A stretch of 64,000 nucleotides of DNA from assembly GCF_009870125.1 (NCBI RefSeq), contig NC_046679.1:6324001-6388000 (forward strand), given 5' to 3'. Both the position numbers and the translations under genes were made by a program. Within the stretch, counting starts at the first letter, position 1; each line of letters begins with the position of its first letter. The notes beneath the pieces were generated by a model. The model did not search any database, was not told the origin of the DNA, and worked only from the letters and a program-made list of their open reading frames with translations. Below are positions 48,382 to 60,527 of this stretch, piece after piece. Source of the DNA: Drosophila pseudoobscura. Its lineage: Eukaryota > Arthropoda > Insecta > Diptera > Drosophilidae.

Positions 48382-51300
48382 CCATTTAACCCACTTAGTG
48401 ATTAGTTTAGCTTAGTGTTTAGTGATTAGTGAAGACTGCAAATGAATTTTCCCCTTTAGAATCTGTGTACTTTACTACCAAATTTCATGGCACTCTCAGA
48501 GTAGTTCAGAAATAAAATAAAAACCCAAATGCAAATACAAATGGAGCGTGGAATCAAAGTCTCTTGACGAGCCTTGACGGCTGTGTGCTTTGTAAATTAT
48601 ATTTGCATTTTTTTTGGTGCCAATGTTCGTGTTCGTGTATTTATTCGAAAAAATGCCAAACGCAATTTGGAAATGTGTTTAATGTGCAATATTTTTAATT
48701 AATAAAAACATTTAGAATTTTGCTGGCCAGGCAATTTACGAGTCAAGCAGTTATCGAGGTTTTTTATACCCTATATTAGATGGAAGATACACGTATGGAT
48801 ATCGGAAACGGTAAGGCTCGGTAAGCGCCACAGATACCCAACATCGATGCACAGTTTCGCATTTTAATAACATTCTTGTTTTTTGGTCAAGAGTATTCCT
48901 GTTTCGTGGTTCATTAGGGGGGGAATTTTTCTTGATGAAAAATAACTCCGATATTTGCATTGCAAACCAGCAGAAACAGCCGCAGCAGGAGGCAGCCACG
49001 ACTAGCGCTTGTCTGTTTGCTGCCTCCTGATAATTGACTTGCATGCAAATTAATGTTTTTTGCCCGATGTACTTGCTGCTCCTGCTCTTCCCTGTGTGGG
49101 TGTGTGTGTGTGTGTCCTTGTGCGTGTGGGCGTAAATTGCCGCCTCTTCTGTCCGACAAACAGTAAACACGGGGCACAGACCATCGAGCTATTTTCAACA
49201 GTGCCATGCAATACATAAATCTCTGCACCATCGATGTTTACTATATTTAAGGAAAAAACTTCAATTTTCATACAACGAAAATCACAGAGTACTATAGTGC
49301 TGTATAGTCCGTGTTTTTGGGTGGCTGCCTGAATGTGCAGGGGCAAATAAAGGAACGTTTTGCTTTATTACAGGTTTTTTTTTTTGGTTTTTTTGCCTCG
49401 ACCAGCTTTGGTTTGCCTTTTGTAGCCTTTCCACGCTGTCGCCTGTTTGTTTTTGATGAGCCATCATCATCGTCATCAGCTACATCATCCATGCCATTGC
49501 CATCTTATACACTGCACTGCACTGCACTCTACTGTACTGTACAGTACTGCCCTGCACTGAGGCCTGGGTTGTGTGTATCGAGCAACAAACAAAAAAAGTG
49601 TACATAGTTAAAATAAATTAAAAATTTCTGCACACGACACTTTTTTTCGCACAACCTGACGCATTATGTGTGCCTCTGATGATGAGGAGATGATCTGGTT
49701 GCAACACGAGAAATGGTGTTGGCGGGTGGGTGGACAATGAAAGTTCTGTTCGGTGTCCTTAGCGGTCCATCAGGTAAATTAAAAAGGCTCCGGCATCGCA
49801 ATTACGAAAAAACCCGTGGCAAAAATGATGAGCCGGTAAAAATGCAAATTTCAGAAAACAATTATAAAAACAAATGCATCGTGCCCCAGACCGACCCAAG
49901 GATATCAGAGAAGGGGAGGGGGGGTGTAGAGTATGGTTGTGAGCAATTGGTCACTGAAATGAACAAAATACATGATTGAGGGCTGCTAAGCCTTTAGGAG
50001 GTTTTTGAATCGTTTCATTTAATTGCATTTTAGGGATTAAAGATTCTTGAAATCAATCTTCGATCAAATTTGTTTGAGAGTTCATTAAATTATGAATTAT
50101 TGTGATTATTGTACTGTATATTAGAGGGATCAATGTGAGTAGCTAGTGCCAAAAGCTCTGCCATATTTAATGGGATAAGTCGGGTGCGGTTCGGATCGAA
50201 TGCCATTACTGAAATCAAAGTACATACATACATATGTATGTACATATATCACAAAAACAGTCTAACAACCTCTCTGGTTGACAACCGTATACCCGAGTTG
50301 CGTAATATTTCAGTAGCCGCTCGCTCACTTCTTTATCAATTCCGGATATTTTATTATCGTACTTTCATTTCAACTATTTATCGGCTAATTTGAGAGCTAC
50401 AAATATGAGAAGTACAATCGTATTTCGTAAGAAAGATAAGAGTTTCTGGCTCATCCGTTCTGTGACAACAAAAGCTTTCAGGCGACTGCACAGCGACTTA
50501 GAGCAAAGTATATTTAGATGAGGTAAGGAAATGGAGAAATATATGACCTCATCATGTTTTCTGGGGTCAAACTTCAAGCGTTCAAGCAGAGAGGGAGATG
50601 ATTATATGATAAGAATATGCGCACTGCATTAGAGCGGGAGTGCCTTACCTTGTCTTAATACACCTGGACTCAGTGTTTCCAGCTCTGGTATACTCAGTAT
50701 CTCCCCGCTCTACTACCACAAGCTTCTCACTCTGTCTTGTTCTCACTCAGCTTCCCATTTTTCAACTGTCCATCACAATCCGCTTCCCCCTCTGTCACAG
50801 ACCTGCACCCTTCGCAGCAACTCCATAAACGTCGTGGCCAGCTCAAGGTGTATTATTAACAGGTGACCCGCGCTCACAAAACGCTGCCAAGACAATGGCA
50901 AGGAAATCATGCTTCTCACCTTGTATTAAAATGTCCCCTCTACCATCACGACACTCTCGTTTTTCACTGTTTAACCCTATCTATTCGATTCCTTACAGAG
51001 TCTCTTTCATTGCCTCTCTTTCTACCAACTCGCTCCCTCTGGCGAATCGCTCTTCTCTTTCCCATACATAATCTCTCTTTGCTAATTTTTCTCCATTCAC
51101 GCGGTCGCGGTCGGGGACGGGGCGCCGTGGCTTCGTTCGGCGTTTGTTTTGCGACGCTTATTTGTTTGCCAATTAGTTTTAATCGAAGAGAGCGCCCAGC
51201 CGCCGTTCCAAGTGCACAATCGCCGCCTCAATTGCTTTTCTAATTAATGCGTTGCGCAAATATTTGCCAGAGCACGTGTAATACAATTAATGAAATCCGA

Positions 51301-51664
51301 TGTACCCACTGCCGCGGACCCTCTCCACAGGCCGCCGCGGCTACTCCGGTCGTGCCCGACTGTCGCGCGTCTTATTGTTCTTTCTTGCAGTGCAGCGTTC
51401 GGTCTGGTCGCGTAGCGAAGCGTCCGTCGGTCAAGTGGTCGTTGATTGCGTAGCTATCGCTCTATCTCTTTGCCCTGTCGTTCTTCTTCTCGCGCGGCTG
51501 TCAATAAAGCTCTAGAGCATACGTCATCATTGAGTATCGGAGCGGCGGCGACCTCTCTTTGTTTTGTGCTTTTTTTTGCTTTTGACTTTTGCTCAGTTTT
51601 GTTTTGCTTCGCTCTTCTTTCGCTGTGAAACCCAACGCGTGCTAAATAGGGAGAAACGCCGAAC
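48382..51664. other. Spacer between PDZ-RING copy 2 and the next plus-strand gene (about 3.3 kb)
   Basis: The first 150 bp or so are probably 3' UTR, with AATAAA-type signals near 48511-48516. A GT run lies at 49097-49114, a CTGCA/CTGTA run at about 49509-49550 and a perfect 18-bp palindrome (TACATACATATGTATGTA) near 50225-50242. From about 50640 to 51240 the plus strand is strikingly pyrimidine-rich. The last 300 bp read like a GC-richer 5' leader. No coding exon is supported. Confidence 0.5.
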
Positions 51665-54600
51665 ATGAACGTGAGCAGTGAATTTGGTAAGTACGAGTAT
51701 TAGCTATTTGACGTGATGTTTGTTACGAATCTTCTTTCTTGAACATTAAAGAACATTATGTGAAATTTGCCAAGAAGTCATACAACCGATAGATAGAAGG
51801 ATAAGTATTTGTTAATCCATCGAAAGAATAGCTCCGCAAGGGTATCTAAGGGTCGACTGCCACTCATTTTTTTTTATTATATTTAGCATGTGGATTTTTT
51901 CCACCGCGCTGTTAATTTACGAGTTTATGGTTAATCAATTAAATACGAATTGTATTTTTTTTGTTGGTTTTTTTTTCCAAAAGTGCCAATAAATAAATCG
52001 TGTGCAAATAAATCGGATTTCGGAAATTGATTATGCCAACTAATGACTAAATCTCGTACCGACAGATGTATTCGATGTGGTGGCCGGCGACAATGGCCCC
52101 CAGCTACAGGCCTTCCGCAGCAGCAACCCGTTCGAGGACTCCTATGAGGCCCCAGCGATGCCGAAAGATGATCGCCCGCAGGATGCTGCCAACCAGTTGC
52201 CTTTGCAGCTGCTGCGGCGAGCCAGCGAAACAGTGACCGCCTGCATTCTTACCGATTTGGAGCCCGAAAAGGAGCATCTGCTGGGGCCCAACAAGGAGCG
52301 TCCCCAGCCACCGCCACGCAGCCATGGCCAGTCATCGTTCAAGGGGCAGCAAATCTCAGTGCCCGTCCTCCCAGAAGGTGAGTGATACATCTAATTGTGC
52401 TTTGAGTGCGGTGGTCCTGGTCCTTGTGCTGTACGGGATTGTTGTCATGGAGAGCACAGAGAATTTGGTGCTGGAGCAAAGCAAAAATATTTGCACCGGA
52501 AATTCTTTTCCTTTTCCCCACGCAAACACACAGTCAGCCAGAGGACCAAAGAGAGAGAGAGAGAGAGGGAGAGACAAGAGTAAGACATTCAAATGCACAT
52601 AGTTTCCGCACAACGTCAACGCTTTTGTTGGCCAACCAAGCGAAGTGGGTCTGAAGTGAGCGCAGAGACAGACAAAAGCACATTGCACACATAAAGATAC
52701 ATACGCATGCACATGCGAGTATGGAGATACAGATACAAATACAGATATATGTATAGTAGGTATATATATCAGCATATCAGTATATTCATAGTTTGCTTAT
52801 TCAAAGTTTTTGTTTCACTCCCGTTCTCCGCTCGAGTTTGTGCAAATAGCGCCAGCTAGGAGGTGGAGGAGGAGGAGTGGAGGGATGCATGCCACACGCT
52901 GTGTCTAAAGTCGAATCACAGTCCTGACTCTGAGCTGTGCCATGAGCTGATTGAGGCATTTCGATTTTAAGTGAACTCCAGATACTGCCAAAGCGCGTTC
53001 GTTTTGCTAGGATGCTGCTTGGAAGAGCCAGAGAGATACCGGAGAGCCACGCTTGGCAGCCGTATACGTAATATTTCCGTATATTGACGCCAGAATGTCT
53101 GGAATTGGCATGGCTGCCTGTCCCGTCTCATTCGCATGCACTTTCTTGGGCTGTCAGATAGTATGCCACTGCCACTGCCACAGCCACAGCCAGAGCTCTT
53201 GGCTAACAGAATCATGCATCCAAGGACCAGTGTGCCCAGTGGGTGCACGGCCATGTGAACTATCCTCCCATCTCCGGCTAGTTTCTGTTTATTCTCGGTT
53301 GACCCTTCTCTTTGCCTGTTTTGGCAGGTGGTCGCGGCTTGTTTTTCCCCGAATCCAACAGCTATTATTGTTGAAATGCTCTTGCAGTTGCGATTGTTTT
53401 GCATCTGTCCGGGAAAAACTTTCGCCGTTGGGGCCATTGCAAACGGGCAGGGCTTTTTGGACTGTTGCGGCAGGGTTAACACTGCCAAACTACGGAATAT
53501 TTCCAACGAATAATGAGCTGTTTTAGTTGCGCACAAATGCCCACAATCAGAAAACTAACACTGGGCCCGGACCCACGGACCCACGGACTCACGGACTGGG
53601 CCAGGATGCCCACAGGCCTTCGGAAAAGTATGTTTCCATGAATATGCATTAGTCGGTGCGGAGCTCATTTCCTGTGCATTCAGTTCGAGTTTCACCACTG
53701 ATTCTCGCTCGAAAAAGTCATATTTAAATAGATTCTCTCGGCACCGCCCGCCGCAGGCCAAACGGGGGGGGGGGATAGCATAGCTAATGCCAGCTCGTTT
53801 ATATTAAATAAATTCCATTTAAATGCTGCGTTTCCAGGCAATCTCTCAAGCTCAATCTTAAATGGATGTGTGTCCCCAGATCTCCGCCTGCCTTCTGCCT
53901 CCTGCCGCCTGCCTCCTTCGCCTCTGCTTTTGGTCGTCTGTCACTTGGGCGACGTTTCTGTTAACTAAAGCCAACATGATATACGCTTTGCACACAAACA
54001 TTCTCGACTATTGATAAATGCAAGGCGTGTGCACGTCTCTACAGGGAGGCACTGTGCTCAGGTCGGTTTATTACGTATACGCAGTGTATGACATTTATAA
54101 ATGCCAACGTTGCTGTTGCTGTTGTTGCTGGCTGCTACGCTCTGACTGAGCATAATGACTGCCAAATGAATGGGAAAATTTCAACTTACATACCCCATAC
54201 ACGCCCCATGACTGTTGTGGCACAAACCTCTCCTTTCGACGCCATGTGCATTGACGTTGATGCGTTGATGCCCCACAGCATTTGGGCTTTGACATGCCAC
54301 GGAGTCGCATAGCTGTATGCTGTCTGTTGCACTTGCACTTGCCACGCGAACGTCGACTGGGTCTCGAGTGGCACGGCTAATTTCTAAACTACGCTTAATC
54401 GAGCGCTTTCCCTGTCGTCGTATCATCTTTGACAGTGTTTTTTTTTGTCCTTTCTGTGAGTGATGCCGAGGACTTGTTTATTTAGTTTTGCATTTTCAAT
54501 CTGTCCTTTTATTTGCTAAGCTGTGAATGTGAATGGTCTTTGAGTGCATATGACGGGTTGACCTGTTTTTTTTTCTTTCTCTCTCGCTGTCTCTCTGTGT

Positions 54601-57600
54601 CTCTGTCTCTCGAAGCTTGAAGAGTTTTCTATGCCTTGAGCCAAGAAGCTGGCAGTTTCCACTGATTTGCTTTTGACGTTGCAATATCGTACTCGTACTC
54701 GCACTCGCACTCTCGCACTCGCATGAGCACTAAATTAGATGCGAATCGCTGAAGCGTGAGTTCATCTCTTGGCGGGAATGCAATCTGCTGTCGCTGCCGC
54801 TGCTGCTTCTGCTGCTCGATGGAAGCACATACAATATTTTCTGCGAAAAGAAATTATTTTTTGAATGTGTTTTGCACGCACTGGTTAACAGGCAAGTGCA
54901 TAAAAGGATGCAACAGGAATCCTTCTCTGCGCACAAACACATTCAGGACAGCAGACAGGGGTGGGGGGCGATGATGGGTGGCATAGTTAAAGGGTGGCAC
55001 GCTTAAGTAAACATAAATAAAATAAAATAAATGTATGTTAGGTACGGGTAGAAACGTGAATTGATATATGTATGTATGCTCCAGACACGGACACACTCAG
55101 ACAGAGTCCTGGAACTTGAAACTCTTTAGCAAACGCACACACAAGGCTACACAGGATACCCAGCAGAAGTCATCAGCATCGTCGTCGTAGTCGTCGTCGT
55201 TGTCCTCCTGTACTATTTACCGTTTAAACATATTGAAAAAAGGGATCTGTAAATAATGAATAGTTGAATAACTCATATAAATCACTGGAAACACTTATGA
55301 GTGCATCCAGGAGTGCACCCTCCAGCGAATGAATCAGTAAAATATTAAACAAATTTATGGCACTCTATGCAGTTTCTTGCTGCATGCCCCATGCCCCATG
55401 CCCCGTACAAGCAATCTAAATGAAAAGTGACACAACGGAAAGGCAAGAAAGAATGAACTTTCAGCAACTTCAAAAAGAACAATAAATTTTCCATTAGATC
55501 TTTAAGAAGTTTCCACCGATGTCTCGGTGGAGATTTTCCGAAGCTTGTTTGGGTTTTTCCTTCAGCCCTGGCCTGCAGCCTGTGGCCGTGCGAAAGTGTT
55601 TTGCCTTGATTCCAATTAACACCTCAGATGTGTACGCAACGCATTGTCTCCTCGCCTTTTGTATGGGGATGGGGATGTGGATGGGGATGGGGCCATATGA
55701 CAACCGAATGACAAAAACTTTTACCATCGCCCGGAAATGCACTCGTCGCCATCTTTGCATCCATGACTCGGGCTTTCTCCGGGGCAGCGTGAGAGCGGAG
55801 TGTCTGTTTTTTTGTGCGTCAGTCGTAGTCGTCGTATAATTTGTGTGAAAAGTTTCGCAGCAATTGAAAAGCGAAATTCTGTGCGAGGCACATCCATGGG
55901 GCGACTGGCTTTAAAAAACTTTTGCATTATTTTCGTGCCTGGTCACTTGAAAGTTGCAGAAAATATGACAAGATAAAATGCCAAAAAGTGCCACGGAAGG
56001 GACAAGTGCGCAAAGCCCCCCCCAACAATGGGCGTGGGCGTGGACGTGGACGTGGAGAGTCTCAAGAACTATCCGCCCCCTGGTCAATGGGGGAGAGATG
56101 GAGCTTCTGGCAAAGGTAATAATCAATGGGGCCTGGCCTGGCCCGGCCGGCCTGGGCCCCGTCCGTGGTCTTCGAGTGCAAAGAAAGCCTTAATGACCCG
56201 CCCAACTTGCAGTTCAAGTTGGCTCAACATTTTCTGTCTTTTTGCTGTTGTCTGTCCTGCCGAGTGCAGGGCATGAATATGAAATATCACAGGAGAAGTG
56301 CTACCACTCTCCACTTTCTACCGGTGCTCTCTCCAGCCACTTGATTGCAGCCGAAAGTCCTGTCTTACAATACCTGTGCTGCCCCCCTCCACTCACTGTC
56401 CCTCCTTGCTCTTTGCCTGCTATCTCTGCTGACACCTTTGCACACAATTTATGCACAATTTTTTCCCCATGCCCGACACAAAAACTACTACGATTCGGTG
56501 TGCGGAAAACTTTTAAATGAGGCACATAATTCACAAAAAAATGGTGGGCAAAAGTGCTATCATTTCTTTAGCTTCCAAAACCAAACCAAACCCATTTTCC
56601 ATTTCCCATCAAGACAGTTTGTTATGGCGAAGATATTTTAAATTAATTAGCAAAACTTAAATATTTGCCATAGCCAAAACGCGAACTTCTCATTGAACTT
56701 GCAATAGGCTCGGAGGAACTGAGGCACTGAACGCCTAAACACAACTGAACTGAAATGGCAAATATTTACCGAGCGTACATAAGTTTCTGTGTTGATTATG
56801 GGGCTAATTAATTGATAAGCAAATGCTCGTAATCATAATTATGCTCGGGGCCGGGGGCTGTTTGCCAGTGCACTTCTCCGGCTTGTTAATCGATGTTCTA
56901 GCGCTGTTTGATCGCACACCACAGGCAACTCTTTTTTCAATGCCATGCTGCTGTTAATTCCATTGAATTTGTCTGTTAATAATCCAATATTTTCCCAGCT
57001 CTCACTCGCGTCTCTCGTCTCACGCTCTCTCCCGCTCTGTTGTCTTCCAATTTATTTGCTAATTTTAAAATATTAAACAAATATTTTATATGTCTCACTC
57101 GCCCGCGCGAGAGTATCTCTCGGCGACTGCGGAGACTGTATGTTTTTTTTATTAGCATAAGATAAAAAGTGCGAGTATATACGGCGCCCCACACCGTAGA
57201 TGCGAGAGATGCTCTTATAGAAGTCAGTTGTCAGCCGGCATCGAATGCGATTAGTTATCACTCGGCAAAAAAACAAAAAAAGATTCAATCAGTTAACATT
57301 CGCTGCCCTGAATAGAATGTGCTCGACGTAATATTCCATCGAAATTTCGCAAGTGTTGTGCTTATTAAAAACTCATTTATTCATAGAAAATTGTTCGGGT
57401 GAGTGTTTACAAACGCGCGTCGCATCACGGGGGAAAACCACCACTTAGTCGACCACAAATTTATTTAGTTTCATGCATTATTTTTTGGAAAATCTATTAA
57501 AAATAATGTTTTATATTTAATGCACAATGGAAAACACAGATTATTAAAAAAGTTTATTTTGGAAACTTTGTATTTAATATTTAATAATCAGTTGCTGCTT

Positions 57601-59941
57601 ATTATAATACATTGTTTGTGTAATTATAAATTAATTTACAAACTAAAAGAGAAGGTGTAGAGCCGCACAGGGCCGTGTCTTTGTTTTGGTTCGCTTTTGT
57701 CGGGAGCTTTTCCCTGTCTCCCTCTCTCTCTCTCTGAGTTTCTATTAGTTTTCTATTGCTGAGCAGTGCTGGAATACCGTCTGTTGATCAGCTGTGATTG
57801 TAGTCGAAGGCGAGTGTGTCTGGGATATATTTGAATAGATTATGGGAGCCCCTCTCTCTCATCTGTAGATGATTCAATGTCAAAGCAGTGTTCTGTATAG
57901 TCTACACTTCCTGTATCTCTCTCGCTGAATGATCAGAGGGTGATAGTGCCGAAAATCAGCCGCACTTTCGCTTTTGTATCTGTGGACAGAGCCACCTGTG
58001 CGTATGAGTGATTTTTGCAGTGCCACTGCTGGAATTTATGGCTGCTGAATGGATCTGCTATCTGTTGCTTATATATTCCCTTTGTTTTCTTCTGTGAAAG
58101 CACAGAAGCAGATGGAAACTCGAGTGAAATCAATGCCGATTGAATATTTTCAGTGAAGTAAATTTGATTTCCTGCTCCAACTTCCTGCTGTTTGATTCAA
58201 TCCAATTACTCACAAAGCAATACTCTAAGTCCAACTTGATTTAGAGACCCTTCCCCTTGAGATTATGACACCATCCCCCCCATTAGCGTTTCTTCTGCGT
58301 ATCAATAGGTCGCATGATAGCCTGAATCTCGGGCGACACGTGATCCAGGGCATACAGAAGCAGATACGCAAACAGGCCGATTGTCACAATGTGACGAATC
58401 TGGAGCCTCGAATTGGCGCTAAATATTTGCGGACAATTAACACGTACGGGCAAGCGACCCGGCCGGAGTTCGGTTGACAATTGACAAGCAGATTGTCTTC
58501 TAAAATCAAATACAAACACCAGTCGCTTCTGAGGAAATACAAAAAAAGTAAAAGAATCTCAAATCAAATCAACTGCTGATTGCACAGCCTAACACACACA
58601 CACAAACAGTCGCCACACACACAGTGACAGTCTTGCATAATAATTGTGAGAACTGGATTGAAAATTGTCGTTATTAGAGCAACGCTTCATATGCAAATAG
58701 GGAGCACAGAGCTAGAGCCACAGCCAGAGGAGTCTGCCGTCCAATTAGCCCGGCTAGAAGCGCGTCAATTGCCCGGAATGGTTCGACAGGCTGTCGACGG
58801 GCGGACCCGAACCGGCATTAAGTGCGCTAATTATAAATGGGAATATTTATGTATTTCTTAGGCTCCTTGCAGACCTCCGTCGCCTCCCAGCCAGTCCTGC
58901 CCTGCCCTGCCCCATTGCACTGGCAGTGGCAAAGTGTGAAGTTGTCGCGGCAACAATAACGCCAATTATGGCGGAGGCGACTCGCAGAGGCTGTGCCCCA
59001 GAGCCAGAACCAGAACCAGAGCCAAAGCCAGAGCCGACTCGACACACCTGTCGACTGGCAGAGGCTTTGTCGTGGCCTGGCGAAAACAATTTCCTTGCCG
59101 GCAGCAGGAGCACGGTTATCATCCTTGACTCGCTGGCAGCCTCGCCGCACTCAGACCCCACTTCTTTGGGGCTCTCTCCTTGCAATCAACGCTTGTCAAT
59201 CTTTGTTGCAATCTTCATTTTGCCATCGTCGACACCACCTTGAGTAGTACGAGCATTACAGGTAGTACGTATGAGAGCCGCACTCGGCTGCACTTTGCAA
59301 TTTAAACCGACTGCCGGCTGCCGGGATGCCAGAACCGTTGACACTGCCGTTGACGCGGGCTCCTCCCGGGCCATCCGCCCCGCCGGGTTTTACTTATGCA
59401 TGAGCTGCAGAAATGAATGCAAAATGGGTTAAATGCAGCTTGTTAGCGCTTGTGCCTTCGATGGGTTTGTTCGGTTTCGGTTTGGCTCGAAGGGAATTCT
59501 GCACTCTCTCTCTCTCTGACGTTGACATATCTATTAAAACATTTAAATCTGTTTGCCACTTACAGCTAAGCGCAGCAGACAGCAACAAAAGCAGCAGAAG
59601 GCTGACAACATGACACAGGAGCAGGGCAGAAACGGCAACACTGCGCCACAGGACACACTGAGTGGCAACTCTGGCCCGCCGTTGCATACGAAATTAGACA
59701 TACAAAAATTCCCGGAAGACTACAACAAAGCGCGGACGGATGGAAATGGAACGGGGGCAGGAGGCGATGCCTCCGCCCCACAAAACGCTGCAACAATAAT
59801 TTTAACGCCGACATCATTAAATTCAACAAATACAACACAACAAAATGTTGCCGGCAACAATGGGGGAGCCCTGCCCGTGCCCGTACCCGTGCCCATTCCC
59901 GGCGGAGGAGTCCAGAGCGAGGAGTACAAAGGACCCAAGTG
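51665..59941 (+). CDS. 5' coding exons of an unidentified gene, low-complexity N-terminus (3' part not found in window)
   Basis: Exons 51665-51686, 52066-52377 and 59566-59941 have good borders (TTTG|GTAAGT; GACAG; AAG|GTGAGT; CACTTACAG; AGTG|GTAAGT) and compatible phases. They give 236 codons and run off into a further intron. The protein begins MNVSSEFDVFDVVAGDNG and contains an NPFEDSYE motif (NPF motifs can bind EH domains) and a Pro-rich segment. The third exon is Gln-, Thr- and Asn-rich with a PVPVPVPIPGGG run. An in-frame ATG at 59610 in a good context (ACAACATG) could start a shorter isoform made from the downstream promoter at 57.2 kb. No domain is recognised. Remaining exons presumably lie beyond 64000, which would nest Or94a/Or94b in an intron. 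Confidence 0.6.
52378..57223. other. Large intron, left part
   Basis: Intronic sequence of the gene starting at 51665. It carries a GA run near 52551-52567, many short CA/TA strings around 52680-52790 and CGTACTCG/CACTCG strings near 54690-54722. The 189-codon minus-strand frame at 52967-53536 has no start context or recognisable motif, and I read it as chance. No exon is supported here. Confidence 0.5.
57224..57257 (+). promoter_or_regulatory. Inr + DPE core promoter
   Basis: TCAGTT at 57224-57229 is a perfect initiator (TCAKTY) with A+1 at 57226. AGTTA at 57253-57257 matches the DPE consensus RGWYV at exactly +28 to +32, and the base at +24 is G as preferred in DPE promoters. No TATA box lies at -30. 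A donor (CGG|GTGAGT) follows 173 bp downstream, so this looks like an alternative first-exon promoter for the gene whose third exon starts at 59566. Confidence 0.55.
57226..57398 (+). other. Candidate alternative non-coding first exon
   Basis: Leader-like sequence between the Inr/DPE promoter and a strong donor GG|GTGAGT at 57399. Spliced to the acceptor at 59565 it would yield a transcript whose first good in-frame ATG is 59610. Predicted from signals only. Confidence 0.45.
58283..58528 (-). CDS. Candidate terminal exon of a small membrane protein, nested antisense
   Basis: On the minus strand a strong acceptor (CTTTTTTTGTATTTCCTCAG) is followed by 81 open codons and TAA at 58283-58285. The frame uses mostly G/C-ending codons, unlike the surrounding spacer. 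It contains a likely membrane helix (HIVTIGLFAYLLLYALDHV) and ends in a polar tail QKKR. There is no ATG at the 5' end, so an upstream exon would be needed; I could not identify it convincingly. It lies within the large intron of the plus-strand gene. It could be a real small gene or a chance ORF. Confidence 0.4.
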   Translation of the reverse strand, partial: KRLVFVFDFRRQSACQLSTELRPGRLPVRVNCPQIFSANSRLQIRHIVTIGLFAYLLLYALDHVSPEIQAIMRPIDTQKKR

Positions 59942-60527
59942 GTAAGTGAAATGCTCATGTGGCCGAGCCGAGGCAGACAGACCCCGGGAGCCCTGCACTC
60001 TGCCATTGTGCGGATCCGTGCTTAGCCCTTTGAATGCACTTCCGGCGGGACAGCCAGCCGCGCCGCCATTCACACTTGCATTGCACGCGTTTTTCGCATA
60101 TCCGGTCTTTGCTTTGCTTTGCATTGGGTTTTCTATTTCTTTTATGCGCTAACAATGGTGCTCGTGGCTGTTGCTGCCACACTAGGCACCCGCGCGTGCT
60201 TCCGCCCGGCTCTGCGACTTCGTCTGGTGCCTGCGACTGGGTCCCAAATTCCCCGGGTCGACGTCTAGTCGCAGTCAGGCCTGATTTCTTTTTGTTTCTT
60301 TTTGTTTTTTGTGCTGTCTCCTTTCGCCTTTTTGGCAGTGACACTTACTTTAATAGCTGGCGAAATGCCTTGCTGGCTGGCGGCATTTATTCTCGATGTT
60401 GTTCTCGGTGCGGGGTGCAGACAACGTGTCGTATGAGTTACTGCGGTGCTGCTGCTGCTGGGTTATAGTGTTGTGTTTAACACACTTTGTGTGGCCTGGC
60501 CGCCCTCCCTGGGGGGGAGCTCTCCGC
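59942..60527. other. Sequence between the last visible plus-strand exon and Or94b
   Basis: Begins with donor GTAAGT at 59942. No further plus-strand exon is convincing before Or94b. The right end would include the Or94b 3' UTR on the minus strand. Confidence 0.45.

Noticed and set aside
52967..53536. 189-codon minus-strand open frame in the large intron
   Set aside because: No domain, no start context, low-complexity Cys/Ser content; probably chance.
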